This document shows positions 7,559 to 14,598 of a stretch of DNA of 16,872 nt, piece by piece. The position numbers and the translations under genes were made by a program. This DNA is from CAZAKO01 sp964546145 (GTDB taxonomy: Bacteria; Fidelibacterota; UBA2242), in contig CAZJIU010000048.1 in the NCBI GenBank assembly GCA_964546145.1, forward strand, positions 1-16,872. The letters run 5' to 3'. The notes beneath the pieces were generated by a model. It made no database searches. It saw only the letters and a list, made by a program, of their open reading frames with translations, and was not told the DNA's origin. The stretch's first letter is position 1; every line of letters starts with the position of its first letter.

Positions 7559-7933
7559 ATGGGTATCAAGGATGATGAAAAGCAGCTGAAACGATTACGC
7601 CGCAAGATGCATATTGGGAAAATTGTTCGTGGAACGGTTGAGCGACCACGTTTAGCCGTTTATCGCAGCGTGAGCCATATCTATGCTCAATTGATTGATG
7701 ATCAGGAAGGAAAAACGCTCCTGGCGATCTCTGATCTCTCACCCGAAATAAAGGCTAAAATAAAAAAGGATGCCACTAAGCAGGTAAAGGGTGGATTGGT
7801 TGGGGAATTGATTGCCCAGAAGGCGCTCAAGAAGAAGATTAAGAAGGTAGTTTTTGATCGCGGTGGCTTTAAATATCACGGTCGGATAAAAGCTCTGGCT
7901 GAGGCAGCCAGAAATGCCGGATTAGAATTTTAA
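7559..7933 (+). CDS. rplR: 50S ribosomal protein L18 (uL18)
   Basis: L18 of 124 residues. The block RRKMHIGKIVRGTVERPRLAVYRS and the C-terminal FDRGGFKYHGRIKALAEAARNAGLEF identify it. L18 binds 5S rRNA with L5 and L25. I chose ATG 7559 because GAGG (7548-7551) lies 7 bases upstream. An in-frame TTG at 7553 would have only 1 base of spacing and add just two residues. The first 12 or so residues are acidic and lysine rich and not part of the conserved core. Confidence 0.95.
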   Translation: MGIKDDEKQLKRLRRKMHIGKIVRGTVERPRLAVYRSVSHIYAQLIDDQEGKTLLAISDLSPEIKAKIKKDATKQVKGGLVGELIAQKALKKKIKKVVFDRGGFKYHGRIKALAEAARNAGLEF

Positions 7934-7950
7934 GTGCAAGGAGTATCAAT

Positions 7951-8457
7951 TTGAAAACAGTGGATCCGACTCAGCTGGAATTACTTGAAGAAAAGGTGAT
8001 TAAAATCAACCGGGTTGCCAAGGTAGTTACCGGAGGTCGGCGGTTTAGTTTTAATGCCGTGGTCGCAATAGGCGATGGGAAAGGGCATGTCGGAGTCGGT
8101 TTGGGGAAAGCCCTGGAAGTCACCACAGCTGTTGCTAAAGCTCGGGAGAATGCCAAGAAAAGCATTTATAGAATTCCAGTGATTAATGGTACTATTCCGC
8201 ATGCCGTTCAAGCCAAATACGGCGCTGCGGTAGTTTTATTAAAGCCGGCTTCACCCGGAACGGGAATTATCGCTGGGGGACCAATCCGGGCGATCATGAC
8301 GCAGCTGGGTGTACGCGATATTTTATCCAAATGTATTGGATCGAATAATAATCATAATATTGTCAAGGCGACCATGTTTGCGCTGAAAAAATTAAAGGAT
8401 CCCTATATGGTTGCCCATCAAAGAGGAATGACGCTGCAGGAGATTTTTGGTACATGA
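7951..8457 (+). CDS. rpsE: 30S ribosomal protein S5 (uS5)
   Basis: S5 of 168 residues. The N-terminal double-stranded-RNA-binding fold has INRVAKVVTGGRRFSFNAVV (19-38) and VAIGDGKGHVGVGLGKA. The C-terminal domain has the family block SPGTGIIAGGPIRAI and ends near GMTLQEIF. The region around residues 20-30 aligns with sites of spectinomycin resistance in other species. The start is TTG 7951 with AAGGAG at 7938-7943. Its TGA overlaps the rpmD ATG (ATGA, 8454-8457). Confidence 0.97.
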   Translation: MKTVDPTQLELLEEKVIKINRVAKVVTGGRRFSFNAVVAIGDGKGHVGVGLGKALEVTTAVAKARENAKKSIYRIPVINGTIPHAVQAKYGAAVVLLKPASPGTGIIAGGPIRAIMTQLGVRDILSKCIGSNNNHNIVKATMFALKKLKDPYMVAHQRGMTLQEIFGT

Positions 8458-8654
8458 ATACTACAAAACAGGCAAGGTTACGGATTACGCAGATAAAGAG
8501 CTCAATTGATTATCGCCAGCGTGCAGCTCAAACTCTGGAGGCGCTTGGCTTAAAGCGCATGCATCAAACGGTAATCCAGCCTGATAATCCGGCAATCAGG
8601 GGGATGATTAGATCCATCCGGCATTTACTAAAAGTTGAAGAGATTAAGGATTAA
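8454..8654 (+). CDS. rpmD: 50S ribosomal protein L30 (uL30)
   Basis: L30 of 66 residues, close to the usual 59-60. The pattern LRITQIKSSIDYRQRAAQTLEALGL, followed by VIQPDNPAIRGMIRSIRHLLKVEE, matches the family with its ferredoxin-like half fold. It overlaps rpsE by 4 bases, so it is probably translationally coupled to S5. It lacks a strong Shine-Dalgarno of its own beyond AGGAG inside the end of rpsE (8438-8442). Confidence 0.95.
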   Translation: MNTTKQARLRITQIKSSIDYRQRAAQTLEALGLKRMHQTVIQPDNPAIRGMIRSIRHLLKVEEIKD

Positions 8655-8656
8655 AG

Positions 8657-9094
8657 ATGAATCTTGGTTCGCTTAAATACGCTCCTGGTTCGAGGAAGAA
8701 TCGCAAACGCCTTGGGCGGGGAAATGCTTCGGGGACTGGTGGGACTTCCGGACGGGGACATAAAGGTTATCATGCCCGCGCCGGCTCAAAACATCGAGCC
8801 TGGGTCGAAGGTGGTACTATGCCAATATATCGCCGCCTGCCGAAACGCGGCTTTACCAATATATTTAAAGAGGAAATGCAGATTGTAAATCTGGAGCGGA
8901 TTGCCCGCTTACAACTACCGGAGATTACACCTGAAATCCTTTATCAAAAGGGATTAATTCATTCTCTCTCGATACCAGTGAAAATTTTGGGTGTCGGGGA
9001 GGTTAAAGAACCGCTCAATGTGACGGCGCATGCCTTTAGTAAAACAGCCAAGAAAAAAATTGAAGCCGTAGGGGGGAAGGCTGAGGTTTTATGA
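8657..9094 (+). CDS. rplO: 50S ribosomal protein L15 (uL15)
   Basis: L15 of 145 residues. The glycine/arginine-rich N-terminal extension, GRGNASGTGGTSGRGHKG (about 20-37), threads into 23S rRNA. It is followed by EGGTMPIYRRLPKRGF (51-66) and the globular end VTAHAFSKTAKKKIEAVGGKAEVL. It starts 2 bases after L30. Its TGA overlaps the secY start as ATGA (9091-9094), the same coupling seen in many bacteria. Confidence 0.97.
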   Translation: MNLGSLKYAPGSRKNRKRLGRGNASGTGGTSGRGHKGYHARAGSKHRAWVEGGTMPIYRRLPKRGFTNIFKEEMQIVNLERIARLQLPEITPEILYQKGLIHSLSIPVKILGVGEVKEPLNVTAHAFSKTAKKKIEAVGGKAEVL

Positions 9095-10431
9095 GACAAC
9101 AATTTCAGAGCATATTTAAAATCCCTGAACTGCGCAAGCGCATTCTATATACGCTCTCGATATTGATCGTAATCCGGATTGGAGCTCACGTTCCGATTCC
9201 CGGAATTGATAGTGAGGTACTCGGTGCCGCTATTCGGAATTATGCTAATACTTTATTTGGGCTGTATGATCTTTTTGCCGGTGGTGCCTTTCACCGCGCA
9301 ACTCTCTTTGCGCTGGGTATTATGCCTTACATTACGGCCTCGATTATTCTGCAACTTTTGGGTTCGGTCATCCCCTACTTCCAGAAACTCCAGCGTGAGG
9401 GTGAAGAGGGACGCAAAAAAATAACCCAGCTAACCCGTTATGGTACAGTTCTGATCACCATCTTACAATCCTTTGGTATTGCACAGTTTCTAATGAGTCC
9501 CCAGATGTCCGCCCGCATTGGCAATCAGTTGCTGCCGGTCGTTCCTAATCCGGGAATTGGTTTTGTGTTGATAACCATGCTGAGTTTGACTACCGGTACG
9601 ATTTTAATCATGTGGCTGGGAGAGCGAATTACCGAGCGTGGGATCGGGAATGGGATTTCACTGATTATTATGATTGGGATTATTGCCCGACTTCCGAATG
9701 TATTAGTTAGTGAAGTAGCGATGGTCAAGGAAGAAGTGCGGGGAATTTTCACTGAAGTGATTTTACTTGGGCTGATGGTTATTATCGTAGGATTTGTAGT
9801 ACTACTGACCCAGGGTCAACGCAAGATCCCCGTGCAATATGCTAAACGAGTCGTCGGGCGAAAAGTATATGGTGGTCAGGCTACCCATATCCCTTTGCGA
9901 GTGAATACGGCAGGTGTTATGCCAATCATTTTCGCCCAATCAATCATGTTTATTCCCAATACTATTTCGACCTTCTTTCCGAACAGCAATCTGATTCAGG
10001 GAATGATGAGCTTCTTTAGTGTCAGTCAGCCGGTTTACTGGATAATTTTTGGACTCCTGATCGTATTCTTTACCTATTTCTACACGGCTATTGCTTTCAA
10101 TCCGGTGGAAGTAGCCGATAATATGAAAAAGTATGGTGGTTTTATCCCCGGCATTCGGCCCGGTAAAAAAACCTCAGAGTTTATTGATAATATTCTGACT
10201 AAAGTTACACTGCCGGGCTCGATCTTTCTAGCTTTCGTTGCCGTTTTTCCGTACATCCTGATGAAGGTGATGAATTTGGATTATCAGTTGGCATCTTTTT
10301 TTGGCGGCACCAGCTTATTGATTATCGTGGGTGTTGCCTTGGATACATTACAGCAGATCGAATCTCATCTGCTGATGAGACATTATGATGGCTTTTTGAA
10401 AAGTGGAAAATTGAAGGGTCGTCGTCGGTAA
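9091..10431 (+). CDS. secY: Protein translocase subunit SecY
   Basis: This 446-residue integral membrane protein is the channel of the SecYEG translocon, which exports unfolded proteins and inserts membrane proteins with SecA or the ribosome. About ten hydrophobic segments are visible, beginning near residues 16-36 and 70-92. Conserved landmarks are HVPIPGID (31-38 region), QLQREGEEGRKK-like QKLQREGEEGRKKITQLTRYG, ERGIGNGIS, the cytosolic loop GQRKIPVQYAKR and the loop NPVEVADNMKKYGGFIPGIRPG. The basic end KLKGRRR is cytosolic. Unlike in many operons, map and not adk follows. Confidence 0.98.
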   Translation: MRQQFQSIFKIPELRKRILYTLSILIVIRIGAHVPIPGIDSEVLGAAIRNYANTLFGLYDLFAGGAFHRATLFALGIMPYITASIILQLLGSVIPYFQKLQREGEEGRKKITQLTRYGTVLITILQSFGIAQFLMSPQMSARIGNQLLPVVPNPGIGFVLITMLSLTTGTILIMWLGERITERGIGNGISLIIMIGIIARLPNVLVSEVAMVKEEVRGIFTEVILLGLMVIIVGFVVLLTQGQRKIPVQYAKRVVGRKVYGGQATHIPLRVNTAGVMPIIFAQSIMFIPNTISTFFPNSNLIQGMMSFFSVSQPVYWIIFGLLIVFFTYFYTAIAFNPVEVADNMKKYGGFIPGIRPGKKTSEFIDNILTKVTLPGSIFLAFVAVFPYILMKVMNLDYQLASFFGGTSLLIIVGVALDTLQQIESHLLMRHYDGFLKSGKLKGRRR

Positions 10432-10437
10432 GCCCGT

Positions 10438-11193
10438 ATGGTCTATATTCGATCCCAGGCTGAGATTGAGAAAATTTGGGAGAGCAACCAGATCGTTTAT
10501 CAAACTCTTTGTTTATTAGGATCAGAGATCCGTCCAGGAGTGACGACTAAGTCGCTGGATAAACTGGCGGAAGAATTTATTCACAGTCAAGGCGCAAGGC
10601 CGGCATTCAAAGGATTTAATGGCTATCCTGCAAGTATCTGCACTAGTATTGATGAACAGGTAGTTCATGGAATACCCTCAGCCCGGGTATTGAAAGAGGG
10701 AGAAATTGTCGGAATTGACGTGGGAGCCGAGAAGGATGGTTATTTTGGCGATGCGGCTTTAACTTTTGCAGTGGGCGAAGTAAATGAAGCAAAACAGAGA
10801 TTGATGCGGATTACCGAGGAATCTCTATATCAGGCAATTGCCGTAGCACGGGCAGGAAAGCGACTTTCGGATATTGGTAATGCGGTGCAGAATCACGTCG
10901 AAGCCAATGGTTTTTCGGTAGTTAGAACATTGGTAGGTCATGGCATAGGAACGCACCTGCACGAGGCTCCCGAAGTCCCTAATTACGGTGAGCCAGGCAG
11001 AGGACCGGTACTCAAACCGGGAATGTGTCTGGCAATTGAACCGATGGTCAATGCCGGGACCTTTGAAGTTTATATGCTTGAGGATGGCTGGACGATTGTC
11101 ACTGCGGATCATAAACCCTCGGCTCATTTTGAGCATACAATTGTAATTAGGGAAAACGATCCTCTAATTTTATCAACTAATAAAGCTGGGTAA
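10438..11193 (+). CDS. map: Methionine aminopeptidase, type I
   Basis: This 251-residue enzyme removes the initiator methionine from nascent proteins at the ribosome. It has the pita-bread fold. The five metal ligands are all visible: Asp94 and Asp105 (GIDVGAEKDGYFGD), His168 (GHGIG), Glu201 (AIEPM) and Glu232 (HFEHT). His77 in VVHGIP is the additional catalytic histidine. There is no N-terminal extension, so it is the short type Ia form. It follows secY by 6 bases with no strong Shine-Dalgarno. Confidence 0.97.
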   Translation: MVYIRSQAEIEKIWESNQIVYQTLCLLGSEIRPGVTTKSLDKLAEEFIHSQGARPAFKGFNGYPASICTSIDEQVVHGIPSARVLKEGEIVGIDVGAEKDGYFGDAALTFAVGEVNEAKQRLMRITEESLYQAIAVARAGKRLSDIGNAVQNHVEANGFSVVRTLVGHGIGTHLHEAPEVPNYGEPGRGPVLKPGMCLAIEPMVNAGTFEVYMLEDGWTIVTADHKPSAHFEHTIVIRENDPLILSTNKAG

Positions 11194-11197
11194 TTCT

Positions 11198-11416
11198 ATG
11201 GCAAAGGAAAAATTAATTAAAGTTGATGGTACTATCAAGGAGAACCTGCCGAATGCTTCATTTCGGGTCGTACTGGAAAACGGTCATGAAGTACTGGCTC
11301 ATGTCTCGGGCAAAATGAGGATGCACTTTATCAAGATTTTGCCCGGTGATAAGGTCTCGTTAGAATTGTCACCTTATGATTTGACCAGAGGCAGGATTAC
11401 CTATCGTTATAAATAG
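11198..11416 (+). CDS. infA: Translation initiation factor IF-1
   Basis: IF-1 of 72 residues, the exact family length, with one S1-type OB fold. Landmarks are VDGTIKENLPNASFRVVLENG (9-29), HVSGKMRMHFIKILPGDKV (35-53) and ELSPYDLTRGRITYRYK to the end. It blocks the A site and helps IF-2 and IF-3 during initiation. It starts 4 bases after the map stop. The order map-infA-rpmJ is typical of Firmicutes and several other phyla. Confidence 0.98.
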   Translation: MAKEKLIKVDGTIKENLPNASFRVVLENGHEVLAHVSGKMRMHFIKILPGDKVSLELSPYDLTRGRITYRYK

Positions 11417-11428
11417 AATGGAATCACT

Positions 11429-11542
11429 ATGAAAGTAAGAGCATCGGTACGAAAAATTTGTGATAAATGTAAAATCATCCGTAGGAAGGGTGTTGTGCGC
11501 GTAATTTGCCCTAATCCCAAACATAAACAGCGACAAGGCTAA
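11429..11542 (+). CDS. rpmJ: 50S ribosomal protein L36 (bL36), zinc-ribbon form
   Basis: This gene encodes 37 residues and reads MKVRASVRKICDKCK, then IIRRKGVVRVICPNPKHKQRQG. Cys11, Cys14, Cys27 and His32 form the zinc ribbon of the C+ form. Length and sequence match the family well. L36 is the smallest 50S protein and stabilises 23S rRNA near the factor-binding region. ATG 11429 follows a weak GGA (11420-11422). It fills the gap between infA and rpsM, exactly where it is expected. Confidence 0.97.
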   Translation: MKVRASVRKICDKCKIIRRKGVVRVICPNPKHKQRQG

Positions 11543-11562
11543 TAGCGGAGTAGGAGGACGAT

Positions 11563-11949
11563 TTGGCTCGAATTGCAGGTGTTGATTTACCGAATGATAA
11601 GAAGATCAAGATAGCATTGACCTATATTTTTGGTATCGGTCGGACGATGGCGCTGCGGATTTTAGCGAAGGCTAAAGTTGATCCGGAAATCCGAACCAAG
11701 AATCTGTCGGAAGAACAGGTTCATGAAATCCGGACAGTTATTAGTAATGAACTGAAGGTCGAAGGAAGTCTGCGGACCGAATTTCAGATGAATATTAAGC
11801 GCCTGATGGATATCGGCTGTTATCGTGGATTACGCCATCGCCGCGGCTTACCAGTCAGAGGACAACGGACCAAGACTAACGCCCGTACCCGCAAAGGTCC
11901 CCGCAGAACAGTCAGTCGCAAGAAAGTAAAAGTTGGAAAGAAAGGTTAG
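11563..11949 (+). CDS. rpsM: 30S ribosomal protein S13 (uS13)
   Basis: S13 of 128 residues. It begins MARIAGVDLPNDKK and has the GIGRT helix-two-turns-helix region (24-28). RGLRHRRGLPVRGQRTKTNARTRKG (about 89-113) is the family signature, and the last 20 residues are Lys/Arg rich and reach the P-site tRNA. The start is TTG 11563, since the conserved ARIAGVD begins at the next codon and AGGAGG lies at 11552-11557. No promoter for a separate alpha operon is visible in the 20-base gap after rpmJ. Confidence 0.97.
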   Translation: MARIAGVDLPNDKKIKIALTYIFGIGRTMALRILAKAKVDPEIRTKNLSEEQVHEIRTVISNELKVEGSLRTEFQMNIKRLMDIGCYRGLRHRRGLPVRGQRTKTNARTRKGPRRTVSRKKVKVGKKG

Positions 11950-11966
11950 GATAGGAGGTTTCCGAA

Positions 11967-12359
11967 TTGCCACCCAAACGTACTGTAACGAAGAAAAAGA
12001 AAAAGATTAAGGTTGACGCCGAAGGTATTGCGACAATTCAGGCAACCTTTAACAATACAATCATTTCCTTGACGGATAACTATGGCAATGTAATCTCTTG
12101 GGCATCAGCAGGAACGGTCGGCTTTAAGGGCTCCCGCAAAAATACTCCCTTTGCCGCTCAGCAAGCTGCCCACAAAGCTGCGCGGGAAGCGCTGGATCTG
12201 GGATTGAATCGGGTCGAAGTTCGCGTCAAAGGGCCGGGAGCTGGTCGAGAAGCTGCCATTCGAGCCCTGAGCCTGGCAGGATTACAGGTATTCGCGATCA
12301 AGGATGTAACTCCCATTCCGCATGACGGCTGTCGGCCGCCCAAACGGAGGAGAGTATAA
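11967..12359 (+). CDS. rpsK: 30S ribosomal protein S11 (uS11)
   Basis: S11 of 130 residues with a lysine-rich N-terminus (PPKRTVTKKKKKIK), the block TFNNTIISLTD (27-37), SAGTVGFKGSRKNTPFAAQ and the C-terminal TPIPHDGCRPPKRRRV. It lines the mRNA exit platform. The usual bacterial PHNG site, where E. coli Asn119 becomes isoaspartate, is Asp120-Gly121 (codons GAC GGC). The start is TTG 11967 with AGGAGG at 11953-11958. A TTG is also used by rpsM just upstream. Confidence 0.97.
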   Translation: MPPKRTVTKKKKKIKVDAEGIATIQATFNNTIISLTDNYGNVISWASAGTVGFKGSRKNTPFAAQQAAHKAAREALDLGLNRVEVRVKGPGAGREAAIRALSLAGLQVFAIKDVTPIPHDGCRPPKRRRV

Positions 12360-12378
12360 ACAGCTAGGAGTAGAATCA

Positions 12379-13008
12379 ATGGCAAAATATACTGGTGCAG
12401 TATGTAAATTGTGTCGTCGTGAAGGAACGAAGCTATTTTTAAAAGGTGACCGTTGCAGCACCACCAAATGTTCCTTCGAAACCAAGAGTTATGCACCCGG
12501 ACAGCATGGTCAAACCAGTCATCGTCGGTTATCGAACTACGGTTTGCAATTGCGCGAAAAGCAGAAAATTAAACGCATGTATGGTATTTTAGAAAAGCAG
12601 TTTAGACGCTATTTTAGAAAAGCGGTTGGTGAAAAGGGCGTGACTGGCACCGAATTAATGCAAATACTGGAAAGTCGTCTGGATAGCGTTGTCTATCGAA
12701 TTGGTTTTGCCTCATCGCGCGCAATGGCCCGCCAACTGGTGCGTCATCGCCATTTCTTAGTGAACGGGAAAATAGTTGATATTCCGTCTTACCAATGCAA
12801 GGCAGGCGATGTGATTCAGGTGCGCGAGCCCAGTAAAAAATTAGCCATTATTCATGAATCCATGAAACGAATCCACGGCGATCATGATCTGCCCTGGTTG
12901 ATCCTCGATAAAGCCAAAATGCAGGGCGTATTTATCCAGGTGCCCGAAAGAGATCAAATGGGTGTTGACGTCAATGAACAATTGGTCGTGGAACTCTATT
13001 CTAAATAA
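12379..13008 (+). CDS. rpsD: 30S ribosomal protein S4 (uS4), zinc-binding form
   Basis: S4 of 209 residues. Cys9, Cys12, Cys26 and Cys31 form an N-terminal zinc finger. The S4 RNA-binding domain is at about 98-150 (SRLDSVVYRIGFASSRAMARQ and HFLVNGKIVDIPSY). S4 starts 30S assembly, and in E. coli represses the alpha operon by binding a pseudoknot before rpsM. I chose ATG 12379 because MAKYTG is the family start and AGGAG lies at 12366-12370. An upstream in-frame ATG at 12322 lies within rpsK and would add 19 unrelated residues. Confidence 0.97.
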   Translation: MAKYTGAVCKLCRREGTKLFLKGDRCSTTKCSFETKSYAPGQHGQTSHRRLSNYGLQLREKQKIKRMYGILEKQFRRYFRKAVGEKGVTGTELMQILESRLDSVVYRIGFASSRAMARQLVRHRHFLVNGKIVDIPSYQCKAGDVIQVREPSKKLAIIHESMKRIHGDHDLPWLILDKAKMQGVFIQVPERDQMGVDVNEQLVVELYSK

Positions 13009-13023
13009 ACCAAGAGGAAAAGA

Positions 13024-14001
13024 ATGACCACACAGGAACCAATCTCGGCTAGAGTAATCAAAGAAATTTCATCGGATACCTACGGTCAGTATATTGTTCA
13101 ACCGCTGGAAAGAGGATTTGGCACAACTATCGGAAATGCTTTAAGAAGAGTTTTAATTACTTCGATTCCCGGAGCGGCAATCTCATCCATCAAAATTGAT
13201 GGGGTGTTGCACGAATTTGCGACAATTCCCGGTGTTGTCGAAGATGTCTCAGACATTATCCTGAACCTCAAGCAGGTGCGTTTTAAGTTGTTCGATCTGA
13301 AACCGGACAAAGTAATCCTGAATTTCAAAGGCGAAGGCAAATTTGTTGCCGGCGATATCGAAAAAAGTACAACTCAATTCAAAGTTTTAAATCCCGAGCT
13401 GCATATTTGTGAAATGAATGAAAAAGCTGACATTACGATGGAAATTAGAATTACGCGCGGTGTTGGCTGGGTGGCAGCAGAGAAGAATCGGACGCCAGAT
13501 TACCCAATTGGCACAATCTTCATTGATTCAATTTTTTCGCCGATCAAGGAGTGTGCTTATAAAGTGGAAGCCTTACCAGGAACGGCTCGCGAAACTCTGG
13601 AGAAGCTAAGCATTACCCTGCGAACTGACGGTAGTATTGCAGTGGAGGAGGCTATGGATTATACTGCCAAGCTGCTAATCGAGTACTTTACCTTGTTCTC
13701 CAGCATCGAAGCCGCACCGCTGGAAATTCCAATGGAAGCCCCCGATGAGGATGTCATCAGAATTCGTAATTTGTTGCGCAAGAGTGTTGATGAGATGGAA
13801 CTCTCGGTTCGTTCGTATAATTGTCTGAAAGCCAATAATATCAGAACTATCGCCGATCTGGTTTCCCGGGAAGAATCTGAAATGCTTAAGTTTAAAAACT
13901 TCGGCCGCAAGTCACTCAACGAATTGATGGCTAAGCTCAAAGAGATGAACCTCGAATTCGGTCTGGACGTTGACCGTTATCTGACTGAGAAGAACGAATA
14001 A
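13024..14001 (+). CDS. rpoA: DNA-directed RNA polymerase subunit alpha
   Basis: The alpha subunit, 325 residues. The N-terminal dimerisation domain has LERGFGTTIGNALRRVLITSIPG (28-50) and TARETLEKLSITLRTDGS (187-204). After an acidic linker (about 236-255) comes the C-terminal domain, with Arg263, Asn266 and Cys267 in VRSYNCLKA and Gly294, Lys296 and Ser297 in FGRKSLNE. These align with the UP-element-contacting residues Arg265, Asn268, Gly296, Lys298 and Ser299 of E. coli, so the organism should be able to use UP elements. It lies between rpsD and rplQ as in most bacteria. Confidence 0.98.
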   Translation: MTTQEPISARVIKEISSDTYGQYIVQPLERGFGTTIGNALRRVLITSIPGAAISSIKIDGVLHEFATIPGVVEDVSDIILNLKQVRFKLFDLKPDKVILNFKGEGKFVAGDIEKSTTQFKVLNPELHICEMNEKADITMEIRITRGVGWVAAEKNRTPDYPIGTIFIDSIFSPIKECAYKVEALPGTARETLEKLSITLRTDGSIAVEEAMDYTAKLLIEYFTLFSSIEAAPLEIPMEAPDEDVIRIRNLLRKSVDEMELSVRSYNCLKANNIRTIADLVSREESEMLKFKNFGRKSLNELMAKLKEMNLEFGLDVDRYLTEKNE

Positions 14002-14023
14002 TTAACCTAAGGAGAATTCAATA

Positions 14024-14581
14024 ATGCGCCATCAGAAACGGGTAGCCAAACTGGGACGAACCGCAAGTCACCGGAAAGCTTTATTAATGAACCTTGCCGC
14101 AGCTATGATCCAGCATGGCAAAATCAAGACTACCGATGCCAAAGCCAAAGAACTGCGCCGGGTGGTGGAACGATTGATCACTCATGCCAAACGCGGAACC
14201 GTCCATCATCGCCGACTTGCCTATCGGGTACTCCAGAACCGTGATCTGGTCAAGACGCTGTTTGAACATATAGCTCCGCAATATACCAATCGCAATGGCG
14301 GATATACTCGAATCGTCAAATTAGGTTTCCGGGATAATGACTGTGCTGCGGTATCATTAATCGAATTTGTGGATTATAAACTTCCTGGAGAGAAGAAAGC
14401 TGCCAAACCGGCTGCAAAAAAGGCTCCCGCTCAGAAGGAAAAAGCGGAAGAGAAAGGAACGAAAAAACGCACCAGACCAAAGAAAGCTGAAAAGCCGGAA
14501 GAGAAGGAAGTAGCCCCGGAGCAGACGGAGGAAAATGAGCCGCCGCAAGATACCAAGGCTAAGGAGGAGAAATCAGCCTAA
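14024..14581 (+). CDS. rplQ: 50S ribosomal protein L17 (bL17) with long charged C-terminal tail
   Basis: The L17 core occupies residues 1-118: MRHQKRVAKLGRTASHRKALL, KAKELRRVVERLITHAKRG and NGGYTRIVKLGFRDNDCAA. L17 forms part of the tunnel exit. Beyond it is a low-complexity tail of about 65 residues rich in Lys, Glu, Ala and Pro, which starts near GEKKAAKPAAKKAPA and becomes acidic at the end. The total is 185 residues against about 120-127 in E. coli and Bacillus. The gene ends in tandem TAA TAA (14579-14584). AAGGAG precedes ATG 14024. Confidence 0.96.
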   Translation: MRHQKRVAKLGRTASHRKALLMNLAAAMIQHGKIKTTDAKAKELRRVVERLITHAKRGTVHHRRLAYRVLQNRDLVKTLFEHIAPQYTNRNGGYTRIVKLGFRDNDCAAVSLIEFVDYKLPGEKKAAKPAAKKAPAQKEKAEEKGTKKRTRPKKAEKPEEKEVAPEQTEENEPPQDTKAKEEKSA

Positions 14582-14598
14582 TAACACCGGATAGAACC

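Noticed and set aside
8664..8888. A 74-residue frame overlapping rplO in another phase
   Set aside because: It is contained in the L15 gene, has no ribosome binding site of its own and its composition follows the L15 codons.
12069..12096. Promoter-like TTGACG-N16-TAATCT within rpsK
   Set aside because: It is inside a conserved coding segment (SLTDNYGNVIS), so the bases are explained by the protein. Nothing else supports transcription starting there.
12322..12378. Upstream ATG that would extend S4 by 19 residues
   Set aside because: The extension overlaps the end of rpsK, is not S4-like, and the internal ATG 12379 has the family start MAKYTG and a well-placed AGGAG.
14357..14548. Antisense frame opposite the rplQ tail, rich in Phe, Leu, Arg and Ser
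   Set aside because: It is the expected reverse complement of Lys/Glu-rich codons, not a real membrane protein.
14561..14569. Strong AAGGAGGAG motif as a Shine-Dalgarno for the GHL10 gene
   Set aside because: It encodes Lys-Glu-Glu of the L17 tail and is 29 bases before the GTG at 14599, too far for direct initiation; there is no ATG, GTG or TTG at the right spacing.
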